NCBI RefSeq assembly: GCF_002979455.1
Contig: NZ_PCOU01000001.1
Coordinates: 62,001-126,000, forward strand
Direction of reading: 5' to 3'
Length of the DNA stretch: 64,000 nucleotides
From: Chryseobacterium sp. MYb7
GTDB taxonomy: Bacteria > Bacteroidota > Bacteroidia > Flavobacteriales > Weeksellaceae
Shown here piece by piece: positions 17,947 to 25,871 of the stretch (positions are counted from its first letter, which is position 1; every line of letters begins with the position of its first letter). The position numbers were made by a program, and so were the translations under genes. Below the pieces are notes generated by a model. It made no database searches, was not told the DNA's origin, and worked only from the letters and a program-made list of their open reading frames with translations.

Positions 17947-18273
17947 TTAAAGCATTCCCAGCTCAAACTTTGCTTCTTCGCTCATCATATCCTTATTCCA
18001 GCTTGGTTCGAAAGTAAGCTCTAAATCTACACTTTTTACGTTCTCTACTTCAGCCACTTTATCTTTTACTTCCTGAGGAAGGGTTTCAGCCACAGGACAG
18101 TTGGGAGTAGTAAGTGTCATTATAATTTTTACGTCAGCATCATCGGAGATCTGGACATCATAAATCAGCCCTAATTCGTAAATATCTACCGGAATTTCAG
18201 GGTCATATACGGTTTTTAACACACCAATGATTTCCTCACCAATGTCAGCAATTTGATCGTCTGTAAATTTCAT
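17947..18273 (-). CDS. MIP18/SufT-like iron-sulfur assembly protein (DUF59)
   Basis: The 108-residue protein has the DUF59 signature: YDPEIPVDIYELGLIYDV at about 24-41 and MTLTTPNCPVAE at about 59-70, including the conserved Cys. In Bacteroidota this single-domain protein accompanies the SUF machinery and helps mature Fe-S proteins. It lies three bases after the exonuclease gene on the same strand and is likely the last gene of that unit. The close neighbour with a rhodanese could hint at sulfur supply but may be coincidence. Confidence 0.88.
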   Translation of the reverse strand: MKFTDDQIADIGEEIIGVLKTVYDPEIPVDIYELGLIYDVQISDDADVKIIMTLTTPNCPVAETLPQEVKDKVAEVENVKSVDLELTFEPSWNKDMMSEEAKFELGML

Positions 18274-18276
18274 TTT

Positions 18277-18978
18277 TTAATCTAGATTGATATTCCTTTT
18301 CAACAAATCTTCCTGACGCATACGCCGGAAAATATTTGCCAAAGTTAAGACATCTTTTTCACAATAGTCAACAATTCTCTGCAAGTCTTTTTCTATGTAG
18401 TAAATTGATGAAACCATTGAGCCATCTATATCATCTTTCGGAGTAGGAATTCCAAAGATATGCGCCAGCAATTCGAGAGATACAAAACTCTTATAATCCC
18501 CAAATTTCCAAAGCTCCATCGTATCTATATGAGGAATTTCCCATGGTTTTTTCCCGAACATCTGAAAAGGTGCCGGGGGTTGCATTCCATTGATTAAATA
18601 CCGCCTTGCAATCCAAGGAAAATCAAATTCCTTTCCGTTGTGGGCGCAGAGAATCACATTGTAAAGCCTTGGGCTGTTGAAGATTTCTCCAAATTCCTGA
18701 AGCATTTTCTTTTCATCATGCCCGGAAAAGCTTTTTATTTTTAACGTTTCATTCTTTTCAACCATTCCGATGGTGATGCAGATGATTTTTCCAAACTCGG
18801 CCATAATACCGGCTCTGTCATAAAATTCTTCTGCAGAGACCTCTTCTTTACGCTGAAATTTTGTTTTTTTATCCCACAGATGCTGATCGGTTTCGGATAA
18901 ATCGTCCCATGATCCGGCCTGCGGAACGGTCTCAATATCAAGGAATAAAATTTTTTCTAAAGGTATGTTCTGTATCAT
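18277..18978 (-). CDS. DEDDy-type 3'-5' exonuclease (PolB-like RNase H fold)
   Basis: The 233-residue protein shows the three exonuclease motifs: FLDIETVP (Exo I, Asp-Glu) near residue 13, CAHNGKEFDFPWIARR (Exo II, Asn and Asp) near 112, and YCEKDVLTLANIF (Exo III, Tyr-x3-Asp) near 210. It is the free-standing predicted polysaccharide/PolB-like exonuclease type and should process single-stranded DNA or RNA ends in the cytosol. It lies in a run of minus-strand genes from 19849 to 17947 with small gaps, probably one operon. Confidence 0.85.
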   Translation of the reverse strand: MIQNIPLEKILFLDIETVPQAGSWDDLSETDQHLWDKKTKFQRKEEVSAEEFYDRAGIMAEFGKIICITIGMVEKNETLKIKSFSGHDEKKMLQEFGEIFNSPRLYNVILCAHNGKEFDFPWIARRYLINGMQPPAPFQMFGKKPWEIPHIDTMELWKFGDYKSFVSLELLAHIFGIPTPKDDIDGSMVSSIYYIEKDLQRIVDYCEKDVLTLANIFRRMRQEDLLKRNINLD

Positions 18979-18995
18979 ATGTGTTTTGTTGGTGT

Positions 18996-19343
18996 CTATC
19001 CTACCTGCATTCCGTTTTTTGTTGGTAATGACGGGGCTAAAAGCGTAACATCTTTTTTGTCCTCACCATATAATCCCAGCACAAGACATTCACTGAAGAA
19101 ATTGGCGATCTGTTTTTTAGGGAAATTCACAACTGCTAAAATCTGTTTTCCTACCAGTTCTTCTTTTTCATAAAGAGAGGTAATTTGTGCGGATGATTTT
19201 CTGATTCCCAGGTCTCCAAAATCTATTTCCAGCTGGTAAGATGGGTTTTTAGCTTTTTCAAAATCATTCACAGAGATGATGGTTCCGCATCTGATGTCTA
19301 TTTTTTCAAAATCTGCCCAAGTGATGTCTGGCTTTACTGTCAT
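18996..19343 (-). CDS. CsaA-like tRNA-binding domain protein
   Basis: The 115-residue protein consists of one EMAP-II/CsaA OB-fold (tRNA_bind). The motifs DFEKIDIRCGTI and LVGKQILAVVNFPKKQIANFFSECLVLG follow the family order. It ends in PTKNGMQVG, close to the usual PDGxxVxxG end. CsaA is described as a chaperone-like protein that can bind tRNA. The start overlaps the upstream zincin-like gene by four bases. Confidence 0.88.
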   Translation of the reverse strand: MTVKPDITWADFEKIDIRCGTIISVNDFEKAKNPSYQLEIDFGDLGIRKSSAQITSLYEKEELVGKQILAVVNFPKKQIANFFSECLVLGLYGEDKKDVTLLAPSLPTKNGMQVG

Positions 19344-19849
19344 GGTAATTCGTTAATTAAATGTTCTACTTCTGTTTTCTGTTCTGCATATTTTTGTTGT
19401 AACACAGAGCCTTCACCCATTCTTTTGTAATATTCCAGAGCTTTTCCCCCGAAGAATTTTTTATGAAAATCAGAAACTTCCGGTATTTGTGGAAAAACTT
19501 TGTGAAAAAGCATCTCATAATACGCCTGAAATTCTCTTTCATTTTTGTCTTCAATGACCTGCCCCGGAGCTTTCTGTCTTACATGAAGCATTTCGTGGGC
19601 AACCATATTCAAAACAAGGTTCAGGTCAAAATCAAATAAATTTCTTGGAATCATGACCGTCTGTGGCCCTCCCAGATCACCTTCTGCAGTGAGAAGCATT
19701 GAGGTAGGAGATAATTCCTGCCTAAATCCGAATCCTGCAAAGTTTTCATGTTCCAGATTAAAAGAATGGATCAGGTATTTAGCAGCATCCAGAATCTGAT
19801 CATGTTCTTTATAAGCTTCAAGGTGTAAATTGATCTGTTCGAAATTCAT
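19340..19849 (-). CDS. Zincin-like protein with HExxH motif, unknown
   Basis: The 169-residue protein carries MVAHEMLHVRQ (HExxH) near residue 85, followed by EREFQAYYEMLF near 107, whose Glu could be a third zinc ligand. The pattern is of a small cytosolic gluzincin-like metalloprotease, but there is no signal peptide or recognised family domain. It is first in the minus-strand unit and is coupled to the CsaA-like gene by a four-base overlap. Whether it is an active protease is unknown. Confidence 0.6.
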   Translation of the reverse strand: MNFEQINLHLEAYKEHDQILDAAKYLIHSFNLEHENFAGFGFRQELSPTSMLLTAEGDLGGPQTVMIPRNLFDFDLNLVLNMVAHEMLHVRQKAPGQVIEDKNEREFQAYYEMLFHKVFPQIPEVSDFHKKFFGGKALEYYKRMGEGSVLQQKYAEQKTEVEHLINELP

Positions 19850-19937
19850 CTGAAATATGTTTTATAACAAATGTATTAAAATATTGAGAATACTAAGGTT
19901 TTTGTACCCAAGGATTAACATAAAATAATCTTTTTTT

Positions 19938-19974
19938 ATACGTCAAGTTTTGTCGCTTCTCTGATGGATATTTG
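19938..19974 (+). promoter_or_regulatory. Conserved 18-bp regulatory motif with a GAYATTTG box (copy 1)
   Basis: ATACGTCAAGTTTTGTCG at 19938-19955 is followed after 11 bases by GATATTTG. The same 18 bases and the same 11-base gap to GACATTTG occur at 55562-55598. It lies about 160 bases upstream of the 1217-residue gene. It may be an operator or alternative-sigma promoter of the accessory operon; no sigma type is identified. Confidence 0.65.
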
Positions 19975-19993
19975 CTTCAGAAAAACACAACAT

Positions 19994-20047
19994 ATGAAGC
20001 TAGACTTAAAAATCTCAGGTGGACATCCTTTGCCGGAAACCACCTAA
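19994..20047 (+). CDS. Possible 17-residue leader peptide (MKLDLKISGG...)
   Basis: A tiny open frame of 18 codons starts 20 bases after the conserved motif copy and encodes MKLDLKISGGHPLPETT. Its LKISGG segment resembles the end of the double-glycine leaders used by Flavobacterial small peptides. Its GGTGG...CCACC bases can also pair in the mRNA, so the same region could be a hairpin in the 5' leader of the big operon. No protein evidence is possible from sequence alone. Confidence 0.25.
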   Translation: MKLDLKISGGHPLPETT

Positions 20048-20133
20048 AAAAATAAGGCTAAAACCTGAAGACATTCTACTAAAAAGAGCTTCAGATCTCA
20101 ACCTATTTTAAAAACAAGCACAAATTTACACAA

Positions 20134-23100
20134 ATGAACAATATGGAAAATAATCCTACAGGCGCTCCTGTAGAAAATACACCATCACAGACGCTTTTCA
20201 GATTTGTAAGCCTTAGAAGCCCTGAATTGTCTGATGATACCAAACAAGATAAAAGATTCATAGTTATTCCTCAGGATCTGAAAAATGACACTACTTTTTA
20301 CGTCCCGGTTGTTAATGGAACTGAAGCGAAGCAAAAGCTACTGCAGACGTGCGCTGCCAGTTTTGTAAATAATCCTAAGCGGATTTCTCCGGATTCAAAC
20401 AGCCAAAATAGTTTAGAAGGGTTTAAAAGAACCTATAAAGCTTATTATACATTCGGAACATGGCTGGCAAAAAATAAAAATACATGTACATATGAAGAGG
20501 TTGTTGCTGAAAAAGATGCCTTATTTCCTTCACAAACACCTCCTGTAGGACCTCGTCTGATTGATTTATGGAATAATTTAATTTATCAGGTTGTTAGTCA
20601 AAAGGATTTTTACGTGAAGGAAGTGATGATGCAGCAGTTATTGGCTCAGCATATCCTTACTGTTTTAAACGAAGGAGAAATGATGACAGCTCTGCAGGCA
20701 AGAGTTATTTTACCTAAAGAGCTAATGATGGAAGATGAGTCTCTTTCTTCATCACAAGCAGTATCAAGAATTGCTGCTGAGGGACCTAAGGAAACTTTTC
20801 CTACACAGGAAATGAAAAAGCAGCAGCTTATTTCTGCAGCAAAAATTAAACTTGACAAATACGAAGCTTTAAAGAAAAACCTTTCTACCATTGAAAGACA
20901 GTATAAAACAGAGTATCAGAGAGATTACAAAATAAGAGAAGAATCTTACCAGAATGAGATCGCTCCTATTATTGAAGAATATAACAGAAAAGTGGCAGAG
21001 AACATAGATAAATACTGCCAGGTAAGAACCCCGGACGTAAAATATGATCCTATAGATCCGTGCCAGCAGATTCCAGGTATTCCTGACCCGGTATTACCCA
21101 AATTCAGCTTTCAGTTCAGAGATGAAATAGAAGCAGGTTCTTTGTTAAGAGCCATAAAACCTGAGAATTTAGACACGCTATTTGATGTTTTAGGATATGA
21201 CTTTGAGACAGATGCTGCAAAAGAACGTTCAGATTCATTCAACTCTGTAGATCTTGATGTTTTGTTAGAGGGTAGAAATACCTTTTCAGAGATTGGCAGC
21301 TTAATGAAAGATGCTATAGCAAAAGCTAATAATATTATTGTTGAAAATACAGATACGGATTCTGAAGCCTATACCAGTATTGGAGGGGTTTTAATTCCTG
21401 TTGCGAGAACCATTGCAGTTCCCTTTACTTATCAGATTTGTCCGAAATATGTTTATAAAGGATTCACTTTTGACATCGCACTTACCGTTCCGGACTCATC
21501 TTGGGAAGTGAATAGTATCTCCTATGATCTGACTCCTGAGAATAGTTCAATAAATATTAGCGGCGATTATTTTGTAAAATCCAGATCAGGAAATACCATT
21601 TTCCTAAATGACCTCTGTATGCCTGGGTTAGACTTTACTATCATACAGGATGCTTCTTTAAGTGCTAAAATTATGTTCACAAATGGAAAGCTGGCCAATA
21701 TTTTTATCAATAAATTACAAGCCAGAGCCTGTTTGTCTGATCAGTTTTTACTTGAAATGGACGAAACAGAACCTGTGGAAACGAATGATGAAGAAAATAA
21801 CTTCATTCCATCAGGATTTGGATTTAAGCAACTGGGTATTGCAGACTATTTGAAAGTGGAGCAGACCACTCATGCTTATGTTGAGGGTGAGGTAGCTCAT
21901 ATCGAGAATATCATGGCAAGAGAGTACCGTGAGAAATCAACAAGAAGATTAAGAAGAACCGAAAATACTACAACCACATCTTCTGATACTGAAAGAGAAC
22001 AGCTTACAGATACTACAACTGCGACCCGCTTTGAAATGCAGAATGAAATCTCAAAAATGATGCAGGAATCTTCAGAGAATAATATGCAATTTGGTATCAA
22101 TGCCGGATATAAAATGGGAGATGCAAGTATCAATACGAGTTTGGGACTGGGAAATGCCAGTCATAGCTCCAGAGATGAAAGTACCAGACAGGCGGTTAAT
22201 CAGGCTCAGGATATTACAGCCAGAGCAATGGACAGAATTGTGACCAAAGTTCACGAAGAAAGAATTGAAAAGATTATTGAAGAATTTGAAGAAAACAATT
22301 CTCATAGTCTCGATAACAAAAAAGGAGATAAGCATGTCGTTGGAGTTTACAGATGGGTAGATAAGCTGATGAAAAATCAGATCTATGATTATGGTAAACG
22401 TCTGATGTTTGAGTTTATGATTCCTGAGCCTGCAAAATTACACTTGTTGGGAATGGCAAAAAGTAAGCTCATTAAACCCGAAGATCCAAGAACTTCCGAG
22501 GCAATGCCAATGAAAGATTTTACTGCACTTTCCAACGAAGCAACATTGAAATACTGGATTAGCAAATACAATGTGGAAATTGAAAACTTTCTACAAAATA
22601 CCATTAAAGTAACAAAAGGCTTTGCCTATGGTAAAGATCAGGTTCCGGATGTAGGGAGTAGCAATCCGGCAACAACTAGTTCGGTGGGATTAAAGGATGT
22701 TGTAAAAATTCCTGAGGGATATATCAGTACAGAATACTCTATAAGTGGTGGTGGAAAAGAATTTGTCAGTTCGGTGCTTAATATTAATATAGCAGATCAG
22801 CGTATTGTTGAAGGTCTTTCAACATCCGGTTTTAGCAAAATGGGAAGTTTGGCGGGATATACAGGTGAAGTAGCTGTAAGTATTGCAACAGACAGATTTT
22901 ACTCTTTTGAAACTTCTCTTACCATTACATGTGTACTTACTGAAGATGCTAAAAGACAATGGCAGTTAAAAGTTTTCAAAGCGATTATTGATGCCTATGA
23001 AGTGGCTTTGGTAGAATATAACAATTCTGTTTCTGGAGAAGAAGATAAGGCTGTCGTAATCAATGGTTCAAATCCTAATTTCTACAGACAGATTGAAAAT

Positions 23101-23787
23101 ACAATCCTTAGAAAAAACTGTATTTCTTACATGGCAGACAGAGCTTCAAACGCCGTTCATGGTTATGGCTTATCAGGGTTAACCCAGGGAAGTTCATTTG
23201 CAGATTATGAAACCAGATTGTCTAAAGATCTGGATAAGCATACCGCTTTCGTAAAATTTATGGAGCAGGCCTTTGAATGGGAAAATCTGTCCTACTATCT
23301 GTATCCTTACTATTGGGGAAACAAACAAAACTGGTTAGATCTCTACCAGGCGGAAAATACAGATCCTGTTTTCAAAGCATTTTTGCAAAGTGGTATGGCA
23401 AGAGTAGTGGCTACGGTACGCCCGGGCTTCGAAGATGCAGTACAGTTTTATCTGGCCACCGGAAAGATTTGGAATGGAGGAGAAGTTCCAGTTATTGGTG
23501 ATGATCTTTACTTGTCTATTGTAGATGAAATGAAACAACCAAAAGGGAAGAAACATGGTAAAGCCTGGATTACAAGACTTCCTACTTCTCTTAATATTCT
23601 TCAGGCAGAAAGTATTGGTTTGAAAGTCGCTCATGCACTGCCATTTACGATAGAAAATCCTGATGATTTTGAAGTTCCTTCCGAAGTTATTACAGAAGAC
23701 AGATTCAATTTCGCCCAGAATACCAATCTTTTAGGAAGCTCATCGGACGATCCATCTGAAAATGTTATTTCAGGAGACTGGGTATAA
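20134..23787 (+). CDS. Giant protein of unknown family, first gene of the toxin-carrier locus
   Basis: The 1217-residue protein has no signal peptide and no membrane helix, so it is made in the cytosol. The N-terminal 200 residues are mixed, a coiled coil spans about 235-300, and a beta-rich part follows (about 340-560). An Arg/Thr/Ser-rich linker sits near 598-640. A Gly/Ser-rich alternating segment at about 650-675 (FGINAGYKMGDASINTSLGLG) could form an amphipathic beta-hairpin. The rest is alpha/beta with GVYRWVDKL and FEFMIPEPAKLHLLG. I know no matching family with certainty. It heads a plus-strand series of five genes with gaps of 2-60 bases and may be a structural or carrier component. 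Confidence 0.75.
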   Translation: MNNMENNPTGAPVENTPSQTLFRFVSLRSPELSDDTKQDKRFIVIPQDLKNDTTFYVPVVNGTEAKQKLLQTCAASFVNNPKRISPDSNSQNSLEGFKRTYKAYYTFGTWLAKNKNTCTYEEVVAEKDALFPSQTPPVGPRLIDLWNNLIYQVVSQKDFYVKEVMMQQLLAQHILTVLNEGEMMTALQARVILPKELMMEDESLSSSQAVSRIAAEGPKETFPTQEMKKQQLISAAKIKLDKYEALKKNLSTIERQYKTEYQRDYKIREESYQNEIAPIIEEYNRKVAENIDKYCQVRTPDVKYDPIDPCQQIPGIPDPVLPKFSFQFRDEIEAGSLLRAIKPENLDTLFDVLGYDFETDAAKERSDSFNSVDLDVLLEGRNTFSEIGSLMKDAIAKANNIIVENTDTDSEAYTSIGGVLIPVARTIAVPFTYQICPKYVYKGFTFDIALTVPDSSWEVNSISYDLTPENSSINISGDYFVKSRSGNTIFLNDLCMPGLDFTIIQDASLSAKIMFTNGKLANIFINKLQARACLSDQFLLEMDETEPVETNDEENNFIPSGFGFKQLGIADYLKVEQTTHAYVEGEVAHIENIMAREYREKSTRRLRRTENTTTTSSDTEREQLTDTTTATRFEMQNEISKMMQESSENNMQFGINAGYKMGDASINTSLGLGNASHSSRDESTRQAVNQAQDITARAMDRIVTKVHEERIEKIIEEFEENNSHSLDNKKGDKHVVGVYRWVDKLMKNQIYDYGKRLMFEFMIPEPAKLHLLGMAKSKLIKPEDPRTSEAMPMKDFTALSNEATLKYWISKYNVEIENFLQNTIKVTKGFAYGKDQVPDVGSSNPATTSSVGLKDVVKIPEGYISTEYSISGGGKEFVSSVLNINIADQRIVEGLSTSGFSKMGSLAGYTGEVAVSIATDRFYSFETSLTITCVLTEDAKRQWQLKVFKAIIDAYEVALVEYNNSVSGEEDKAVVINGSNPNFYRQIENTILRKNCISYMADRASNAVHGYGLSGLTQGSSFADYETRLSKDLDKHTAFVKFMEQAFEWENLSYYLYPYYWGNKQNWLDLYQAENTDPVFKAFLQSGMARVVATVRPGFEDAVQFYLATGKIWNGGEVPVIGDDLYLSIVDEMKQPKGKKHGKAWITRLPTSLNILQAESIGLKVAHALPFTIENPDDFEVPSEVITEDRFNFAQNTNLLGSSSDDPSENVISGDWV

Positions 23788-23819
23788 ATTATAATTATTA
23801 ATCAAAAAACATAAATGAT

Positions 23820-25316
23820 ATGCCTATTATAGGAAAAATTATTAGGGTAAATACCTTACCCACAATAGATAAAAGAGAATCAAATGTTATTTATCAGGTG
23901 GCTGCACCGGGTTCTCCCACTTATACGGACTACGCTGTTGATGAAAACGGGGATCTAAAAACACATGCCGTTGTTGACGGAACGATTCCATTAGAATTAG
24001 CGGATAGCAACATCAGTATTTCAGACACAGATCTTTTGTCAGAAGGAATATTAAGCCAGGCTCAATATAATGTCAGCACAAGAGAAAAGCTTGATCGGAA
24101 GTTAGAAATTCCTCTTACAGAAGGAAACGCTCAGGATTATCCGAAAATTATTGGCGTAAACAATAATGGAGAGGTGGCCAAACTTCCGGCAGGAGATTTG
24201 GGTAAAAATATAGCAAACTCTTCTTTAACTACGGTTGCCGGCTCAGGATTGACTCTTGGTGCTAACTGGACCCTCAACACTTCCGGATTTTATTATTCGG
24301 TAACCGGGCTGAGTGATAAATCTGCAGATACAACTTTTAACAGAATGATGGTTCAGAACCCGTCCGGGCAGCTTTCGTGGAGTAACGGAAAAAATATGAT
24401 TTCCAACTATCCACTCCTTCTGACTGATGCTGAAAAAACAACATGGAGAAACCGTATGAAACTTTCTACCGAAAATTATTCTACCGGAACACCCAGAATA
24501 GACGTGTTGCTGCTTCCGTTTATTGACAATTCAAAAAACTTTATTCAGTACACCACATTAGTGGGATTAAATCTCTTTGTGGATAATGTTTCTTCCAACG
24601 CTTACATCAAAGTGAAAAGGGTAAAAGACATCAACGGTGTCAACCTGGCAGTCCCTGAAGAATATAGTGTAGATAATTTTACTGTGATGCAGAATTTTCC
24701 CAATAATTTGAATTTTGGGATCAACTGGAGTACAAAGCCACAGGGATATTATAAGGTATTTGTTACCCATAATGGGTTAACAAATCCCAGCTCACCAGAG
24801 CTCATTGTAAAAGCAGGACTTACTTACAGCAAGTTTACGGGAATTGCTAATTGGACTTCAGTAACGGGCAACTCAACAATCACGGATACTTCTATCTCAA
24901 TTGGGCAGGGCTCTACCGCACAAACGGATAATTTAATTTCCATCTCGGATATTAATGCAGGGTTTATGGTTTCTTTTACCGTTAATAATAGCCAAAGTAA
25001 CTATGGAGCTAATTTCGTGGGATCTTTTTATGGAGGAATCCGTGGAGATGACGGAGTATTTTATGGTTTTTCAAATTACGGAGGAGATGGAAGCTGGATT
25101 ATTTATCAGGGCAATCTTTTGCCAAACCGAAATGAAACCTTTCACATCGCTTATTATAACGGAGTTGTATATGTGATTGCGGAAAGTAATGGTGTGACTT
25201 ATCAGCAATTTAATTCCACCTTTAATCTACAGCCAAGAAGATTTTATCTCTCAAGAGGAAGTGGCGGCCAAGGGTCACTAACAATGAATATACTTGGAAA
25301 AATATTATTCTCTTAA
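23820..25316 (+). CDS. Tail-fibre-like or adhesin-like protein of the toxin-carrier locus
   Basis: The 498-residue protein lacks a signal peptide. Its first 130 residues look like the particle-binding N-terminus of phage tail-fibre or tail-accessory proteins, with short strands and a Ser/Asp-rich middle. Residues about 330-498 look like a jelly-roll, lectin-like domain (NWTSVTGNSTITDTSIS, GGIRGDDGVFYGFSNYGGDG, FYLSRGSGG). A receptor- or glycan-binding role is inference. It lies 32 bases after the 1217-residue gene, in the same operon. I do not recognise a named family. Confidence 0.65.
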   Translation: MPIIGKIIRVNTLPTIDKRESNVIYQVAAPGSPTYTDYAVDENGDLKTHAVVDGTIPLELADSNISISDTDLLSEGILSQAQYNVSTREKLDRKLEIPLTEGNAQDYPKIIGVNNNGEVAKLPAGDLGKNIANSSLTTVAGSGLTLGANWTLNTSGFYYSVTGLSDKSADTTFNRMMVQNPSGQLSWSNGKNMISNYPLLLTDAEKTTWRNRMKLSTENYSTGTPRIDVLLLPFIDNSKNFIQYTTLVGLNLFVDNVSSNAYIKVKRVKDINGVNLAVPEEYSVDNFTVMQNFPNNLNFGINWSTKPQGYYKVFVTHNGLTNPSSPELIVKAGLTYSKFTGIANWTSVTGNSTITDTSISIGQGSTAQTDNLISISDINAGFMVSFTVNNSQSNYGANFVGSFYGGIRGDDGVFYGFSNYGGDGSWIIYQGNLLPNRNETFHIAYYNGVVYVIAESNGVTYQQFNSTFNLQPRRFYLSRGSGGQGSLTMNILGKILFS

Positions 25317-25331
25317 AAAAAATAAAAAATT

Positions 25332-25811
25332 ATGAACGAACATTTAATTATACCGGAAAATATTAAGGAAATCCTTAACAGTATTGAAAACACACCATTA
25401 AGCCTTGCAGAGCTTCCCTTAGAAGCACATCCAAGACTTCCCCAATTCGAAAGACATATCCGCGTGCTGGATATTGATGCTAAATCTAAACAGCAGTTTA
25501 TCAGCTTCAGATATGAGCAGATTCTGAAAGATAGGGAAACGGGAGAAGTGGTTAACATTCCGCTTCCAACTCCGGAATGGATCATCTATAAAGAGACCTG
25601 GAGCTCCCTTCGTGACGGAGACAACCATCTTATAAAACTCCCTGTTGTAGAACCCGAAGGTGATATGACTACTGATCTGGTGAAAGTACCGAGCTATCAG
25701 TATATGCTTTGGCTGTTGAAAAACAATAAAGCAGGTTTTACAGAACTTCTGGCTTCCTATCTGGATGAATTTGTGGAAAAACACAAAGAGAACCTGGATG
25801 CACTTTCTTAG
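25332..25811 (+). CDS. 159-residue protein of unknown family in the toxin-carrier locus
   Basis: The protein is acidic, cytosolic-looking and without signal peptide or membrane helix. It has an N-terminal helix-rich part and a middle with FEIRYEQ-like strands (FISFRYEQILKDRETGE), then a C-terminal helix (YMLWLLKNNKAGFTELLASYLDEFVEKH). I do not recognise it. It lies 15 bases after the fibre-like gene and before the toxin carrier; size and position would suit a chaperone, adaptor or linker, which is inference. Confidence 0.6.
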   Translation: MNEHLIIPENIKEILNSIENTPLSLAELPLEAHPRLPQFERHIRVLDIDAKSKQQFISFRYEQILKDRETGEVVNIPLPTPEWIIYKETWSSLRDGDNHLIKLPVVEPEGDMTTDLVKVPSYQYMLWLLKNNKAGFTELLASYLDEFVEKHKENLDALS

Positions 25812-25826
25812 GAAATATTAATCACT

Positions 25827-25850
25827 GGCAGAGCGTAAAGCTCTGCCTTT
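25827..25850 (+). terminator. Intra-operon hairpin between the 159-residue and toxin-carrier genes
   Basis: GGCAGAGC and GCTCTGCC form a perfect 8-bp stem around GTAAA with only three T after it. It could attenuate transcription between the structural genes and the toxin/immunity genes, or act in mRNA processing. Confidence 0.5.
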
Positions 25851-25871
25851 ATTCACCATAAAAAACACAAA

